Origin: Bacteroidota bacterium
GTDB taxonomy: Bacteria; Bacteroidota; Bacteroidia; Chitinophagales; LD1
DNA: 55,539 nt
Direction of reading: 5' to 3'
NCBI GenBank assembly: GCA_026391075.1
Contig: JAPLES010000071.1
Coordinates: forward strand, 1-55,539
Shown: piece by piece, positions 45,669-55,539 of the stretch
Layout of the letters: the number at the start of each line of letters is the position of its first letter
Numbering within the stretch: position 1 is the first letter of the stretch
Program-made: the position numbers and the translations under genes
Notes under the pieces: model-generated
What the model was told of the DNA's origin: nothing
Seen by the model: only the letters and a program-made list of their open reading frames with translations
Databases searched by the model: none

Positions 45669-46775
45669 ATGACAAAGCAATTCTCCTCTGTTCCCGCTGT
45701 TTTATTGTTGGCTGATGGAACTGTTTTCCACGGCAAATCGCTCGGCAAAATCGGAATTAGTTCCGGTGAAATTTGTTTCAACACTTCCATGACCGGCTAT
45801 CAGGAAATTTTTACCGACCCCAGTTATTATGGGCAAATGATAATTATGACCAGCGACCACATCGGTAACTATGGAGTAAAAGCCGATGAAGCAGAATCGA
45901 AGACGGTAAAAATTGCCGGAGCAATTTTCAAAAAGTATTCAGCACAAAATTACTCGCGCATTAGTGGCGAAAGTTCATTGCAGGATTGGTTCGAGAAGAA
46001 TAACACCGTTGGAATTTCGGAAGTAGATACTCGTGCACTCACTATTCACGTTCGCAAGAACGGAGCGATGAATTGCATCATCAGCTCTGAAACTACGGAT
46101 GTGGAAATTTTGAAAAAGAAATTGAGTGAAGTACCAAGCATGGATGGTTTGGACTTAGCATTGAAAGTAACTACGACTGAACCGTATTTTTATGGCGATG
46201 AAAAAGCTAAACTGCGTGTTGCAGTTCTTGATTTCGGTATAAAAGAAAATATTTTGAAGTGCATGACCGACCGTGGCATTTACGCCAAAGTGTTCAACGC
46301 AAAAACTTCTTTCAAAGAAATGGAAACGTTTAAACCGAACGGCTATTTTGTTTCTAACGGTCCCGGTGACCCTGCTCCCATGGATTATGCTATTAAGACC
46401 GTAAAAGAAATTCAAGAAGCCAATAAGCCATTGTTCGGAATTTGTTTGGGTCATCAATTGCTGGCTTTGGCAAACGATATTCCTACACATAAAATGCATC
46501 ACGGTCACCGGGGAGCAAATCATCCGGTGAAAAATTTAATCAGCGGGTTGAGTGAAATTACTTCACAGAATCACGGCTTCGAAGTTTCGAGAGAAGCGAT
46601 TGAAAAGTCGAAGACCGTTGAAGTAACGCATGTGAACCTTAATGATAATACCATTGAAGGAATCCGCATTAAAGGAAAGAAAGCATTCAGTGTACAATAC
46701 CATCCCGAGAGTTCTCCCGGTCCGCATGATTCAAGATATTTGTTCGACCAGTTCATCGAAACAATGAATCAGTAA
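45669..46775 (+). CDS. carA: Carbamoyl phosphate synthase small subunit
   Basis: CarA releases ammonia from glutamine for carbamoyl phosphate synthesis (arginine and pyrimidine routes). The N-terminal domain has 'LLLADGTVFHGKSLGKIG', 'GEICFNTSMTGYQEIFTDPS'-type phrases ('FNTSMTGYQEIFTDPSYYGQ') and 'GISEVDTRALTIHVR'. The class I glutaminase domain has the nucleophile Cys in 'FGICLGHQLLALA' and the His-Glu pair in 'SVQYHPESSPGP'. The 368 residues are normal. carB is not in the window: the next gene is an unrelated lipoprotein. Confidence 0.96.
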   Translation: MTKQFSSVPAVLLLADGTVFHGKSLGKIGISSGEICFNTSMTGYQEIFTDPSYYGQMIIMTSDHIGNYGVKADEAESKTVKIAGAIFKKYSAQNYSRISGESSLQDWFEKNNTVGISEVDTRALTIHVRKNGAMNCIISSETTDVEILKKKLSEVPSMDGLDLALKVTTTEPYFYGDEKAKLRVAVLDFGIKENILKCMTDRGIYAKVFNAKTSFKEMETFKPNGYFVSNGPGDPAPMDYAIKTVKEIQEANKPLFGICLGHQLLALANDIPTHKMHHGHRGANHPVKNLISGLSEITSQNHGFEVSREAIEKSKTVEVTHVNLNDNTIEGIRIKGKKAFSVQYHPESSPGPHDSRYLFDQFIETMNQ

Positions 46776-46783
46776 GTTTGAAA

Positions 46784-47200
46784 ATGAAAACCTGCCTTTT
46801 TCTATTGTCTATCGTCTATTGCCTATCGTCTTGCAACCAGCATTCAAATCAAATTCCTGTTGTTGGCGATTTAGATTCCTCGGCAATTGCCATTGATACT
46901 ATGATGCAAAAAGGTTTTGAAAGTTCTTATGAGTTTCATAAAACATTAACCGTTCACGAAAAATTAGTTTACGATGTGGTGGGTTACGGTGGTTCTTCTT
47001 CAAATGGTGAGTACGCTATTCTAAGAAGAGGAGCTGATAACAAAGCAGACACAGTAATGAAAGGAAGGCGCGAGGGAATTATTGCTGACGCTTTTGTTGC
47101 CGATTCGAATAAAAATATGAGAGAGGAAATTTATGTAGTGATTCAAAATCCTGCGCAAATGTTTTTGAAGAAAACGCTGCGATATGAAGCAGCAAACTGA
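46784..47200 (+). CDS. Putative lipoprotein, unknown function
   Basis: The N-terminus is a lipoprotein signal (MKTCLFLLSIVYCLSSC) with the lipobox 'CLSSC' at residues 13-17, so the mature protein is probably bound to a membrane. The rest ('YDVVGYGGSSSNGEYAIL', 'DTVMKGRREGIIADAFVADS', 'EEIYVVIQNPAQ') is a small beta-rich domain I do not recognise. A TTG two codons upstream (46778) also fits the frame. It follows carA by 8 bases. It converges with the SprB-repeat gene. Confidence 0.75.
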   Translation: MKTCLFLLSIVYCLSSCNQHSNQIPVVGDLDSSAIAIDTMMQKGFESSYEFHKTLTVHEKLVYDVVGYGGSSSNGEYAILRRGADNKADTVMKGRREGIIADAFVADSNKNMREEIYVVIQNPAQMFLKKTLRYEAAN

Positions 47201-47211
47201 TAGATAAATTT

Positions 47212-50200
47212 CTATCTCAAAAGAGTAATTGAACCTTTTCTCAGTTCATCTCTCTCTCCGTTCATGTAAGTAAGTTTTAACTGGTAGGAATAAATTCCTT
47301 GTGGTGCGTTTTCGCCTTGGTAAGTTCCGTCCCAACTAAAATGATGGTCGCTTGATTCAAAAACCTTTTCTCCCCAACGATTGAAAATCTGCATTTCCAT
47401 AAATGCAATTTGGTCAAACGTTCCAAAAATCTGGAAAAAATCATTGTTGCCATCATTGTTCGGACTGAAAACATTGGGAACAAAAACAACATGCGGATTG
47501 GTTACAATCACTTGAACGGTTGCGTTGGCAGTACAGTTGTTTGCATTGGTAACTACAACTGTATAGCTGGTAGTTGCAGCAGGTGATGCAAGTGTAGAAG
47601 CGCAAGTAGCGCAATTGAGACCTATGGAAGGCGACCATTGATAATTTGTTACAACTGCTGAAGCAGTTACAATTAATGTAGTTGAACCTCCACTGAATAT
47701 TTCAACAAACGGAGTTGGGTCAATGCTCACAGTAAGCAATGGCGGCTCTGCGATATTCATGTTTTCGGTTGCTGTGCAGTTGTTTGCATCAGAAACAGTA
47801 ACGGTATAATTTCCACCCGAAAGTCCGCTAATTGTTGGCGCATTTTGTGAAGGAATTGTGTTCCATAAATATTGGTAAGCAGGAGTTCCTCCTGATGTAA
47901 TTACTGATACTACTCCATCAGCGGAGCCAAAACAATTTGGAGGGATAAGAGTTCCTGCAATAACGGTAAGAAGCGGTGGTTCAGTAATCGTAACTGAAGC
48001 AGATATACTGCAACTGTTTGCATCAGTAACGGTAATTGAGTAAAGACCTGCTATTAGATTAATGGCACTGAAAGTATTTTGTGCATCGCTCCAAGCGTAA
48101 GTGTAAACGGGTGTTCCTCCGGAAACATTGATTGTTGCCGAACCTGTATTGTCGCCATTGCAAATTACATTCACAGTAGCGTTCATGTTAATTGACAAAG
48201 CAGAAGGTTCGTTAATAGTAACAGATGCGGAAGCACTGCAAGTATTTGCATCGGTAACTGTAACCGAGTAAGTACCAGCAACAAGACTTATTGCGCTTAC
48301 GGTAGTTTGTCCATCGTTCCAACTGTAAAGGTATGCGGGAGTTCCTCCCGATACATTGATAGATGCAGAACCTATATTGCCTCCGTTACAATTCACATTC
48401 ACCGGAGAGTTCATGGTTACGACAAGCAAAGAAGGTTCAGAAATAATAACCGATGCAGAAGCACTGCAAGCATTTGCATCAGTCAAAGTAACATCGTAAT
48501 TGCCTGCGGAGAGATTTGTTATTGTAGAAGTAGTTTGTCCGCTACTCCATAAATAATTGTAGACTGTGGTTCCTCCTGTTGCAAGAGCATCAGCACTGCC
48601 ATCGTTTGCACCATTGCAGCTTACGTTAGCTAAAGAGTTGATTGAAACCGCAAGCAACGCAGGTTCTGAAATGCTTACAGATGCAGATGCGCTGCAAGTA
48701 TTTGCATCGGTTACTGTGATAATGTAGTTCCCCGAAATAAGATTTGTTATGGATGCAGAAGTTTGTGCGCTGCTCCACAAATAATTGTAAGCAACAGCTC
48801 CTCCGTTTGCAAGAGCATCTACACTTCCGTTATTTCCTCCATTGCAACTAACATCAGTAAATAAAGTTATAGAGATGGTAAGTGGATTTGGTTCTGATAT
48901 TGTTACAGATGTAGAAGCACTGCAAGTATTTGCATCTGTTACTGTAACATTATAATTACCTGCTGTAAGGTTTGTTGCTGTGGCAACAATTTGTCCATCG
49001 CTCCATAAATAATTGTAGGCAACAGTCCCTCCTGTTGTAAGCACATTTGCGCTACCATTATTTCCTCCACCACAACTTACATCGGTAAAAGAATTGATTG
49101 TGGCAGTAAGCAAGTTCGGTTGCGAAACTGTTACCGATGCAGATGCTGTACAATTATTTACATCAGTTACGGTAACGTCATAATTACCTGCTGTAAGGTT
49201 TATTGCTGTTGCAGTAGTTTGCCCATCGTTCCACAAATAATTGTAGGCAACAGTTCCTCCAGCTGCAAGCACTGTTGCACTGCCATCATTTCCTCCGTTA
49301 CAATTCACATCGGTAAATGAATTTATTGTAGCTGTAAGCAAACTTGGTTCTGAAATAATTACCGAACCCGATGCAGTGCATCCATTTATATCAGTAGCGG
49401 TTACTGAATAATTTCCTGGCGAAAGATTACCGGCTGTGTCGGTTGTTTGAATAGGAGATGAATTCCACGAATAAGTAAAAGGAGAATTTCCTGTGGCGTT
49501 TGTTGCGGCTATTGCATCGTTGTTTCCAAGGCAAGTAACGTTGGTTGATGTAGGATTTACAACAGGAATATTATTAACCACGACCTGAATAATTGTTGAA
49601 TCGGAAAGCCCGTTCAAATCAGTAGCAACAACTTTGTAACTGGTTGTTGTAGCCGGACAAACAGAAAAAGGACCTGCACCGCTTCCAATGTTTGGTGTCC
49701 ATACATAGGTATAAGGTGTAACTCCACCACTGGCAATTGCCGATACATTTCCACAGTCACCTGCACAAATCGTGTCTCCCGTTCCGGTGATTGTTACTCC
49801 ACACGAGTTTACGTTTACAATAAGTATTCCTGTGTCGGAATAGCAATTAAAGTTGAGTGCGAGTTTTATAGTGTAAGTTCCAGCTGAAGAAAATATATGG
49901 ACAGGACTTGCTGTTGTGGAAATATTATTTGCTCCGCTGGCGACATCACCAAAATTCCATTGAACCGATTGAACAATTCCTGCACCCATACAACTTGGTG
50001 GAGGAATGGTATAACTGAAATTTCCGTTCAAACAATTGATTGTTGAAGATAAAAGCGGATGATAATAGCTAATGTAAGTCGGGAAAAAATTCGGCAGCCC
50101 GAAATTACTTTGCATGCTGCCGAGCGAAAGACCATTGTCAACATAATTGCATCCCGCTCCCAATGTAGTTGAACTATTAATTACACCGAGAAAGCTTGAT

Positions 50201-51186
50201 TGATACCGCGCCACATAAATTTTTTTATCGGGACCCAGTTGCATTGCTCCCATCCATGCAGAAGTTGAGGTACCTACCTGCAACTGTGAAGCGGAAATTT
50301 GTGCACTACTCCCGGCACATAAATTATACTGGTAAATTTTACTTGGATTGGTAGTGTTAGTATAGAGCAAAGCACCATCCGATGAAAATTCAACTCCGCA
50401 TCCATAGGCATATCCTCCGCCTAAATTTACCGCGTTTGAAACAGCACCGGTTGTGTTGTCAAAATCGTATAACTCGACAATACTTGCATTGCTTCCGCCC
50501 GCTGTGTAGCGCATAACCATTGAAAGTTTATTTCCCGCAGGCGATGCTTTTAAATAACCAATAGACATTCCCGAACCGCCTGTATTAACTGTGCCGATAG
50601 AACTTGAAACAGGTGCTGCATTTAGTCCAGTTGCAGTAAGCAAATAACTGCGAAATTCATTTGTTCCCCAAAAGTGTGAAACAATCCAAATGTCGGTATT
50701 GTTGCAATGGCGCACAGCACAAATTCTTTCAGTCGTAGGTTGATATACTGCTATATTTTTTTGTGCAGTAACACCACCAAGCCCTGCGTTCAAGGTTATG
50801 TCTACTACTGAGTAACGAAAACCATTTGTGCTGGTAGCTAATGCCGCTGTAAAAATGTAATAGAGTTTGTTGTTGCCGGGCATCTGAACAATAATTGCCG
50901 ATTGCGTTGAAGATGGGTCACCCATTAACCCTGTTCCATTCGCCATTACAGTATGCGTCTTGGTATAAACAGTAGTGCCATCGGTATAAAAAAGCAAATT
51001 GCCCGCTGCATCTGAAATAGATGCTACTCCTTCAATCGTATTTAACTGTCCGCCTGTTACCGGAGTTGGATTAGGATTGAAATGAAGTCCCGCATTGGCA
51101 CCAAAATACCACCAGTTAGCCTCGCCTTGCGAAAAGGCAACTGATAGGCTAAAGCAAAAGGTTATTGCTAGTAGAAATTTGTTCAC
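47212..51186 (-). CDS. Giant SprB-repeat surface adhesin with T9SS type B C-terminal domain, 1324 aa
   Basis: Layout: a signal peptide (MNKFLLAITFCFSLSVAFSQ); a propeller-like N-domain (about 20-370; 'EANWWYFGANAGLHFNPNP', 'LGPDKKIYVARYQSSFLG'); a PKD domain ('VQWNFGDVASGA'); an Ig-like linker; eight SprB-type repeats of about 76 residues (about 545-1145, each with 'SCNGGNNGSA', 'YNYLWSSGQT', 'LTAGNYDVTVTDANxCSAS' and 'ISEP'); a further Ig-like domain; and the gliding-associated type B sorting domain ('FVPNVFSPNNDGNNDFFQIF', 'MQIFNRWGEKVFES', 'WDGTYQGENAPQGIYSYQL'). SprB of Flavobacterium johnsoniae is a mobile gliding adhesin; here no gliding genes are nearby, so adhesion is the safer inference. 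It converges with the lipoprotein gene. Confidence 0.87.
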   Translation of the reverse strand: MNKFLLAITFCFSLSVAFSQGEANWWYFGANAGLHFNPNPTPVTGGQLNTIEGVASISDAAGNLLFYTDGTTVYTKTHTVMANGTGLMGDPSSTQSAIIVQMPGNNKLYYIFTAALATSTNGFRYSVVDITLNAGLGGVTAQKNIAVYQPTTERICAVRHCNNTDIWIVSHFWGTNEFRSYLLTATGLNAAPVSSSIGTVNTGGSGMSIGYLKASPAGNKLSMVMRYTAGGSNASIVELYDFDNTTGAVSNAVNLGGGYAYGCGVEFSSDGALLYTNTTNPSKIYQYNLCAGSSAQISASQLQVGTSTSAWMGAMQLGPDKKIYVARYQSSFLGVINSSTTLGAGCNYVDNGLSLGSMQSNFGLPNFFPTYISYYHPLLSSTINCLNGNFSYTIPPPSCMGAGIVQSVQWNFGDVASGANNISTTASPVHIFSSAGTYTIKLALNFNCYSDTGILIVNVNSCGVTITGTGDTICAGDCGNVSAIASGGVTPYTYVWTPNIGSGAGPFSVCPATTTSYKVVATDLNGLSDSTIIQVVVNNIPVVNPTSTNVTCLGNNDAIAATNATGNSPFTYSWNSSPIQTTDTAGNLSPGNYSVTATDINGCTASGSVIISEPSLLTATINSFTDVNCNGGNDGSATVLAAGGTVAYNYLWNDGQTTATAINLTAGNYDVTVTDVNNCTASASVTVSQPNLLTATINSFTDVSCGGGNNGSANVLTTGGTVAYNYLWSDGQIVATATNLTAGNYNVTVTDANTCSASTSVTISEPNPLTISITLFTDVSCNGGNNGSVDALANGGAVAYNYLWSSAQTSASITNLISGNYIITVTDANTCSASASVSISEPALLAVSINSLANVSCNGANDGSADALATGGTTVYNYLWSSGQTTSTITNLSAGNYDVTLTDANACSASASVIISEPSLLVVTMNSPVNVNCNGGNIGSASINVSGGTPAYLYSWNDGQTTVSAISLVAGTYSVTVTDANTCSASASVTINEPSALSINMNATVNVICNGDNTGSATINVSGGTPVYTYAWSDAQNTFSAINLIAGLYSITVTDANSCSISASVTITEPPLLTVIAGTLIPPNCFGSADGVVSVITSGGTPAYQYLWNTIPSQNAPTISGLSGGNYTVTVSDANNCTATENMNIAEPPLLTVSIDPTPFVEIFSGGSTTLIVTASAVVTNYQWSPSIGLNCATCASTLASPAATTSYTVVVTNANNCTANATVQVIVTNPHVVFVPNVFSPNNDGNNDFFQIFGTFDQIAFMEMQIFNRWGEKVFESSDHHFSWDGTYQGENAPQGIYSYQLKLTYMNGERDELRKGSITLLR
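47750..49560 (-). repeat. Eight tandem 228-bp SprB repeats within the adhesin gene
   Basis: The phrase GATGCAGA(A/T)GC at 48452 and at 48680 is one repeat apart (228 bases, 76 codons), and the segment AAATAATTGTA recurs near 48550, 48780, 49005 and 49235. The central four or five units are most alike at the DNA level, which suggests recent exchange between units; the outer ones are more diverged. Confidence 0.85.
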
Positions 51187-51216
51187 GCCATGAAAATAAT
51201 ACTATAATGATTTTAG

Positions 51217-52590
<1,374 letters not shown>

Positions 52591-52752
52591 TTTTTAGTAG
52601 CAAATTTTCTCTTTTACAGCTTTGTAACCTGTTCTCTTGTTTTGATATTGTTCAATGCTATTCTATTTTGTTGAGAAACTGTTCATAACAGAACTCCACC
52701 TTCCCGCGTTTGGTAAAACCTTTTCCTGGTTCATCCGTAAGCCTGTATTATA

Positions 52753-52758
52753 AGGAGG
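52753..52758 (+). promoter_or_regulatory. Shine-Dalgarno sequence (AGGAGG), unusual here
   Basis: AGGAGG lies 9 bases before the ATG at 52768 and only 3 before the ATG at 52762, which favours the second as the start of the choice-of-anchor L gene. Most genes in this window have no such sequence. Confidence 0.6.
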
Positions 52759-52767
52759 AACATGACC

Positions 52768-55539
52768 ATGAAGCAGCTTGACCCAAACAGAAATTACTCT
52801 CAAAAAATAAAAATCTTACAAGGATTTTCTTGTGAGTTACGGAAGGCAGTTTTGCTTCTGTTTATTTCAGCGTTTTCAGTCCTTTCTATTCAAGCGCAAG
52901 TAGCGGTTGTTCAAAACGCTAACTCGCAAACACTTGCACAATTACTTGCAGGACCTGGAGTAACTATTACTAACTATACACTTACTTGCAGTGCAAACGG
53001 TACAGGAACTTTTAATAACGTAAGCTCGAATATCGGAATGCCGGGTGGCGTGGTAATGGCATCGGGCAGAGTAACCAACGTGCCACAAGTGGCTACTAAT
53101 TTTGCATCATCATCATTCACCGCAACGGGAGATGCGCAATTATCTACACTCACCACAGGAACTATTTACGACCCCTGCGTTTTAGAATTTGATATTGTTC
53201 CGCAAGGACCGTTGTTGAAATTCGATTACGTTTTTGCTTAAGAAGAATATCCTGAATTTGTTTGCTCACCTTACAACGATGTGTTTGGATTTTTTATCTC
53301 GGGTCCAAACCCGGGAGGAGGAAATTATGCAAGCAAAAATTTAGCGACTATTCCGGGTGGAACCTTGCCAGTTGCCATTAATACGGTGAACGGAGGAACT
53401 TCTGGAACCTACGGTGGCACTACATGGAACTCATCGAATTGTCAATCGCTTACCAATACAACTTACTATCGCAATAATCTTTCACCCGTTAATACAAATA
53501 TTTTTTACGATGGAATGACAACCGTTTTGACGGCAACTGCTTCGGTGGTTCCGTGTCAGGTTTATCATCTTAAAATTGCAATTGCCGATGTAGCGGATAG
53601 AATTTACGACTCAGGAGTTTTTCTTTCTGCTTACTCGTTTACCTCTAATCCAGTTTCTGTTTCAGCCATTTCTGCATTAGACTACGCAGGATTTTCTTCG
53701 GCTTATGAAGGTTGCGTTGGCGGAACTTTCACATTGACACTCTCGCAAATTCAAACGGTAGATGTTTATGTAAATCTTTCGATTACCGGCACAGCTACTA
53801 ATGGAAGTGATTACACCGCCATTCCTTTAGTAGTTATGATTCCCGCTGGGCAATCATCTGTTGCCATTGATTTAAATCCACTAGTAGATGGAATTATGGA
53901 GCCTGCTGAAACAGTAACACTAGCCACGCTCGATCCTTGTACAGGTGCAGTTTCATCGAGCGCAACAATTACAATTCGCGATGATGTGCCGGCAACCATT
54001 ACTGCCAGCGATACTACTTTGTGTTTAGGTCAATCAACACAATTAATTGCAAGCGGAGGAGTAACTTATTCGTGGAGCCCAGCTATAGGATTAAGTAATG
54101 CGAACGTTAAAAATCCGATTGCTACTCCTGCTGTAACTACAACTTACACTTGCTCTATGACCTTTGGTGCTTGTGTAAAAACAGTTTCGCAAACTATTTA
54201 TGTGAGTCACCCAACGCTTGCTACTACTGTTTCTCCTGCTGCATCTATTTGCAACGGAGGAACAATTTTAATTTCTGCTTCACCATCAAACGGAGTTTTG
54301 CCTTATAGTTATTTATGGAGCAATGGTGCGGTTACGCCAAGTATCTCTGCAGTAGCAGGTGGAACTTATTCGTTGACTTCTACAGATGCTTACGGTTGCA
54401 CAGCCAACGCTTCGCAAACAATTTCTATCGCTAATTTGAATGTAACGGGAACAAGCACAAATGTGTCGTGCATTGGCGGAACCAATGGAGGAATTGATAT
54501 TTCGGTTACTGGAACTAACGCGCCCTTCACTTATAACTGGGGCGGTGGAATTGTTTCGCAAGACAGAACGAATATTGTTGCGGGAACTTACACGGTAACA
54601 GTAAGCAATACAGTTGGATGTTCGGTAACTGCTTCTTACACCATCACCCAACCAAATTCTAATCTTACTTCAACTGCAACAAACGTTTCTGTTTCATGCA
54701 ATGCAGGAAATAACGGAAGTATAAATCTTACTCCAAACGGTGGAGTTTCGCCTTATACTTTTGCATGGAGTAATGCAGCAACTACAGAAGACATCAGTAG
54801 TTTAACTGCAAATACTTATTCGGTAACCATTACAGATTTCAACGGATGCAGCACTACACGAAGTGTAGTGATAACACAACCAACGGTTATTACAACTTCG
54901 GAAATTCATGTGAACGGAAATTGTTTTGGAGCTAGTAATGGTTCAATTGATTTGACAGTTAGTGGCGGCACAGGAGCTTATACTTATAACTGGAACAACA
55001 GCGCAAGCACGCAGGATATTTCTTCACTTCCTTCAGGAAATTATACAGTGACGGTTGCCGATGCAAACAGCTGCACCGTTTCAAGAACAATAAATATTTC
55101 TCAGCCAACTGCTATTACTGTTACACCAGCCTCAACTAGTCCTTCATGCTTTGGAAGTGCGAATGGTTCAATATCATTAGTTGTAAGCGGAGGAAGTTCT
55201 CCCTATACTTTTGCATGGAGCAATAGTGCTACAACACAAAACATTTCTTCGCTTGCCATAGGAACATTTACGGTAACTGTTTCTGATTTGAATCTTTGCA
55301 CAGCCACAGCAAGTGCCACACTTACACAACCAACTGTGTTAAGCGCATCAACTACACAAACAAATGTTTCATGTAATGCAGGAAACAACGGAACAATTAA
55401 TTTAACTGCAACAGGCGGCACCACTCCATACACTTACAACTGGGGCGGTGGAATTGTAACACAAAACAGAACATCACTTACAGCAGGAACTTACAACGTA
55501 ACTGTAACAGATAATAAAAGTTGCACTGCAATTGCTTCT
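52768..55539 (+). pseudogene. Giant choice-of-anchor L / SprB-repeat surface protein, interrupted by a stop codon and cut by the window end
   Basis: After a signal peptide (KAVLLLFISAFSVLSIQAQ) the protein shows the choice-of-anchor L domain ('LAQLLAGPGVTITNYTLTCS', 'GMPGGVVMASGRVTNVP', 'LKFDYVFA'). TAA at 53239-53241 stops the frame there. The same frame continues directly with 'EEYPEFVCSPYNDVFGFF', so the family motif YVFASEEYPEF has lost its Ser (TCA to TAA). The frame then stays open to base 55539: the rest of the anchor L domain, a Calx-beta-like domain ('VNLSITGTATNGSDYTAIPL'), an Ig-like domain and at least five SprB repeats. The 3' end, probably with a sorting domain, lies outside. 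As written only 158 residues would be made. Confidence 0.82.
54430..55539 (+). repeat. SprB repeat array at the window end
   Basis: At least four to five units of about 76 residues ('SCNAGNNGSINLTPNGG', 'YTFAWSNAATTEDISSL', 'SVTITDFNGCSTT', 'VVITQP') continue past the window end. Units beginning near 54670 and 55360 share 'NVSVSCNAGNNG' and 'NVSCNAGNNG'. The array is related to the one at 47750-49560 but on the opposite strand. Confidence 0.78.

Noticed and set aside
47750-49560. Regular repeats suggestive of a CRISPR array
   Set aside because: The period is 228 bases, a multiple of three, the repeats are translated without stops in one frame, and no cas gene is near. They are SprB protein repeats.
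53239-53241. Recoding of TAA as an amino acid
   Set aside because: TAA is the normal stop for many genes in this window, and the lost residue is a Ser one base away from TAA; mutation or error is simpler.

Overview
This window is a chromosomal segment of a member of the Bacteroidota. The evidence is the set of secreted proteins ending in type IX secretion (T9SS) sorting domains (type A with a PNP motif, type B with a 'SPNGDG'-like motif), SprB-type repeats, an OstA-like protein, a DUF4920 protein, the bifunctional FTCD enzyme, a long MraY with the insertion usual in Bacteroidota, TAnnTTTG-like -7 promoter boxes, almost no Shine-Dalgarno sequences, and a tRNA gene without an encoded CCA. Codon and base use look even and AT-rich throughout. 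I see no insertion sequence, integrase, phage or CRISPR. The order or family cannot be fixed from this window.

Layout. 1-4.8 kb: the 3' part of an OstA-like gene, a PKD-domain T9SS protein and a solitary DNA methyltransferase. 5-12 kb: four consecutive T9SS type A cargo genes, three of which share a domain plan, then a convergent type B protein. 11.8-14.3 kb: fructose-1,6-bisphosphatase and a secreted beta-helix protein. 14.4-17 kb: a soluble PAS-PAS histidine kinase with two response regulators, a compact phosphorelay. 17.1-21.8 kb: FTCD, a membrane M28 peptidase, a geranylgeranyl-reductase-like flavoprotein and a DUF4920 protein. 21.8-24.8 kb: a degenerate and an intact tRNA-Lys, then topoisomerase IV subunit A. 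25-31.8 kb: an abbreviated division and cell-wall (dcw) cluster, mraZ-rsmH-ftsL-ftsI-murD-mraY, with no murE and nothing of the usual tail (ftsW, murG, murC, ftsQAZ). 31.8-40 kb: acylphosphatase, dnaK, fabG, a large BatA-like membrane protein, an LptF/G permease and tgt. 40-47 kb: a T9SS propeller protein, katG, a cysteine-cluster protein, a GxxExxY protein, carA and a lipoprotein. 47-55.5 kb: a 1324-residue SprB-repeat adhesin, enolase, and a second SprB-repeat giant that runs off the window.

Four genes look broken while their neighbours are intact. murD lacks about 20 bases at its P-loop. The PKD protein has its signal peptide in another frame across a run of seven T. The last giant has a stop codon inside its conserved choice-of-anchor L motif. 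One tRNA-Lys has lost its T-arm and 3' acceptor strand. Either the consensus sequence carries errors or the strain is accumulating lesions; the reads would decide.

The most informative regulatory signals are a three-unit, 10-bp-period GTG array before mraZ (a likely MraZ operator), a sigma-54-like promoter before dnaK, a REP-like inverted pair between murD and mraY, and a recurring TATATT(T/C)G promoter element. No clearly new multi-gene system is evident. The least described parts are the three-gene family of secreted proteins at 5-8.8 kb and the M28 peptidase with membrane segments inserted between its metal ligands.
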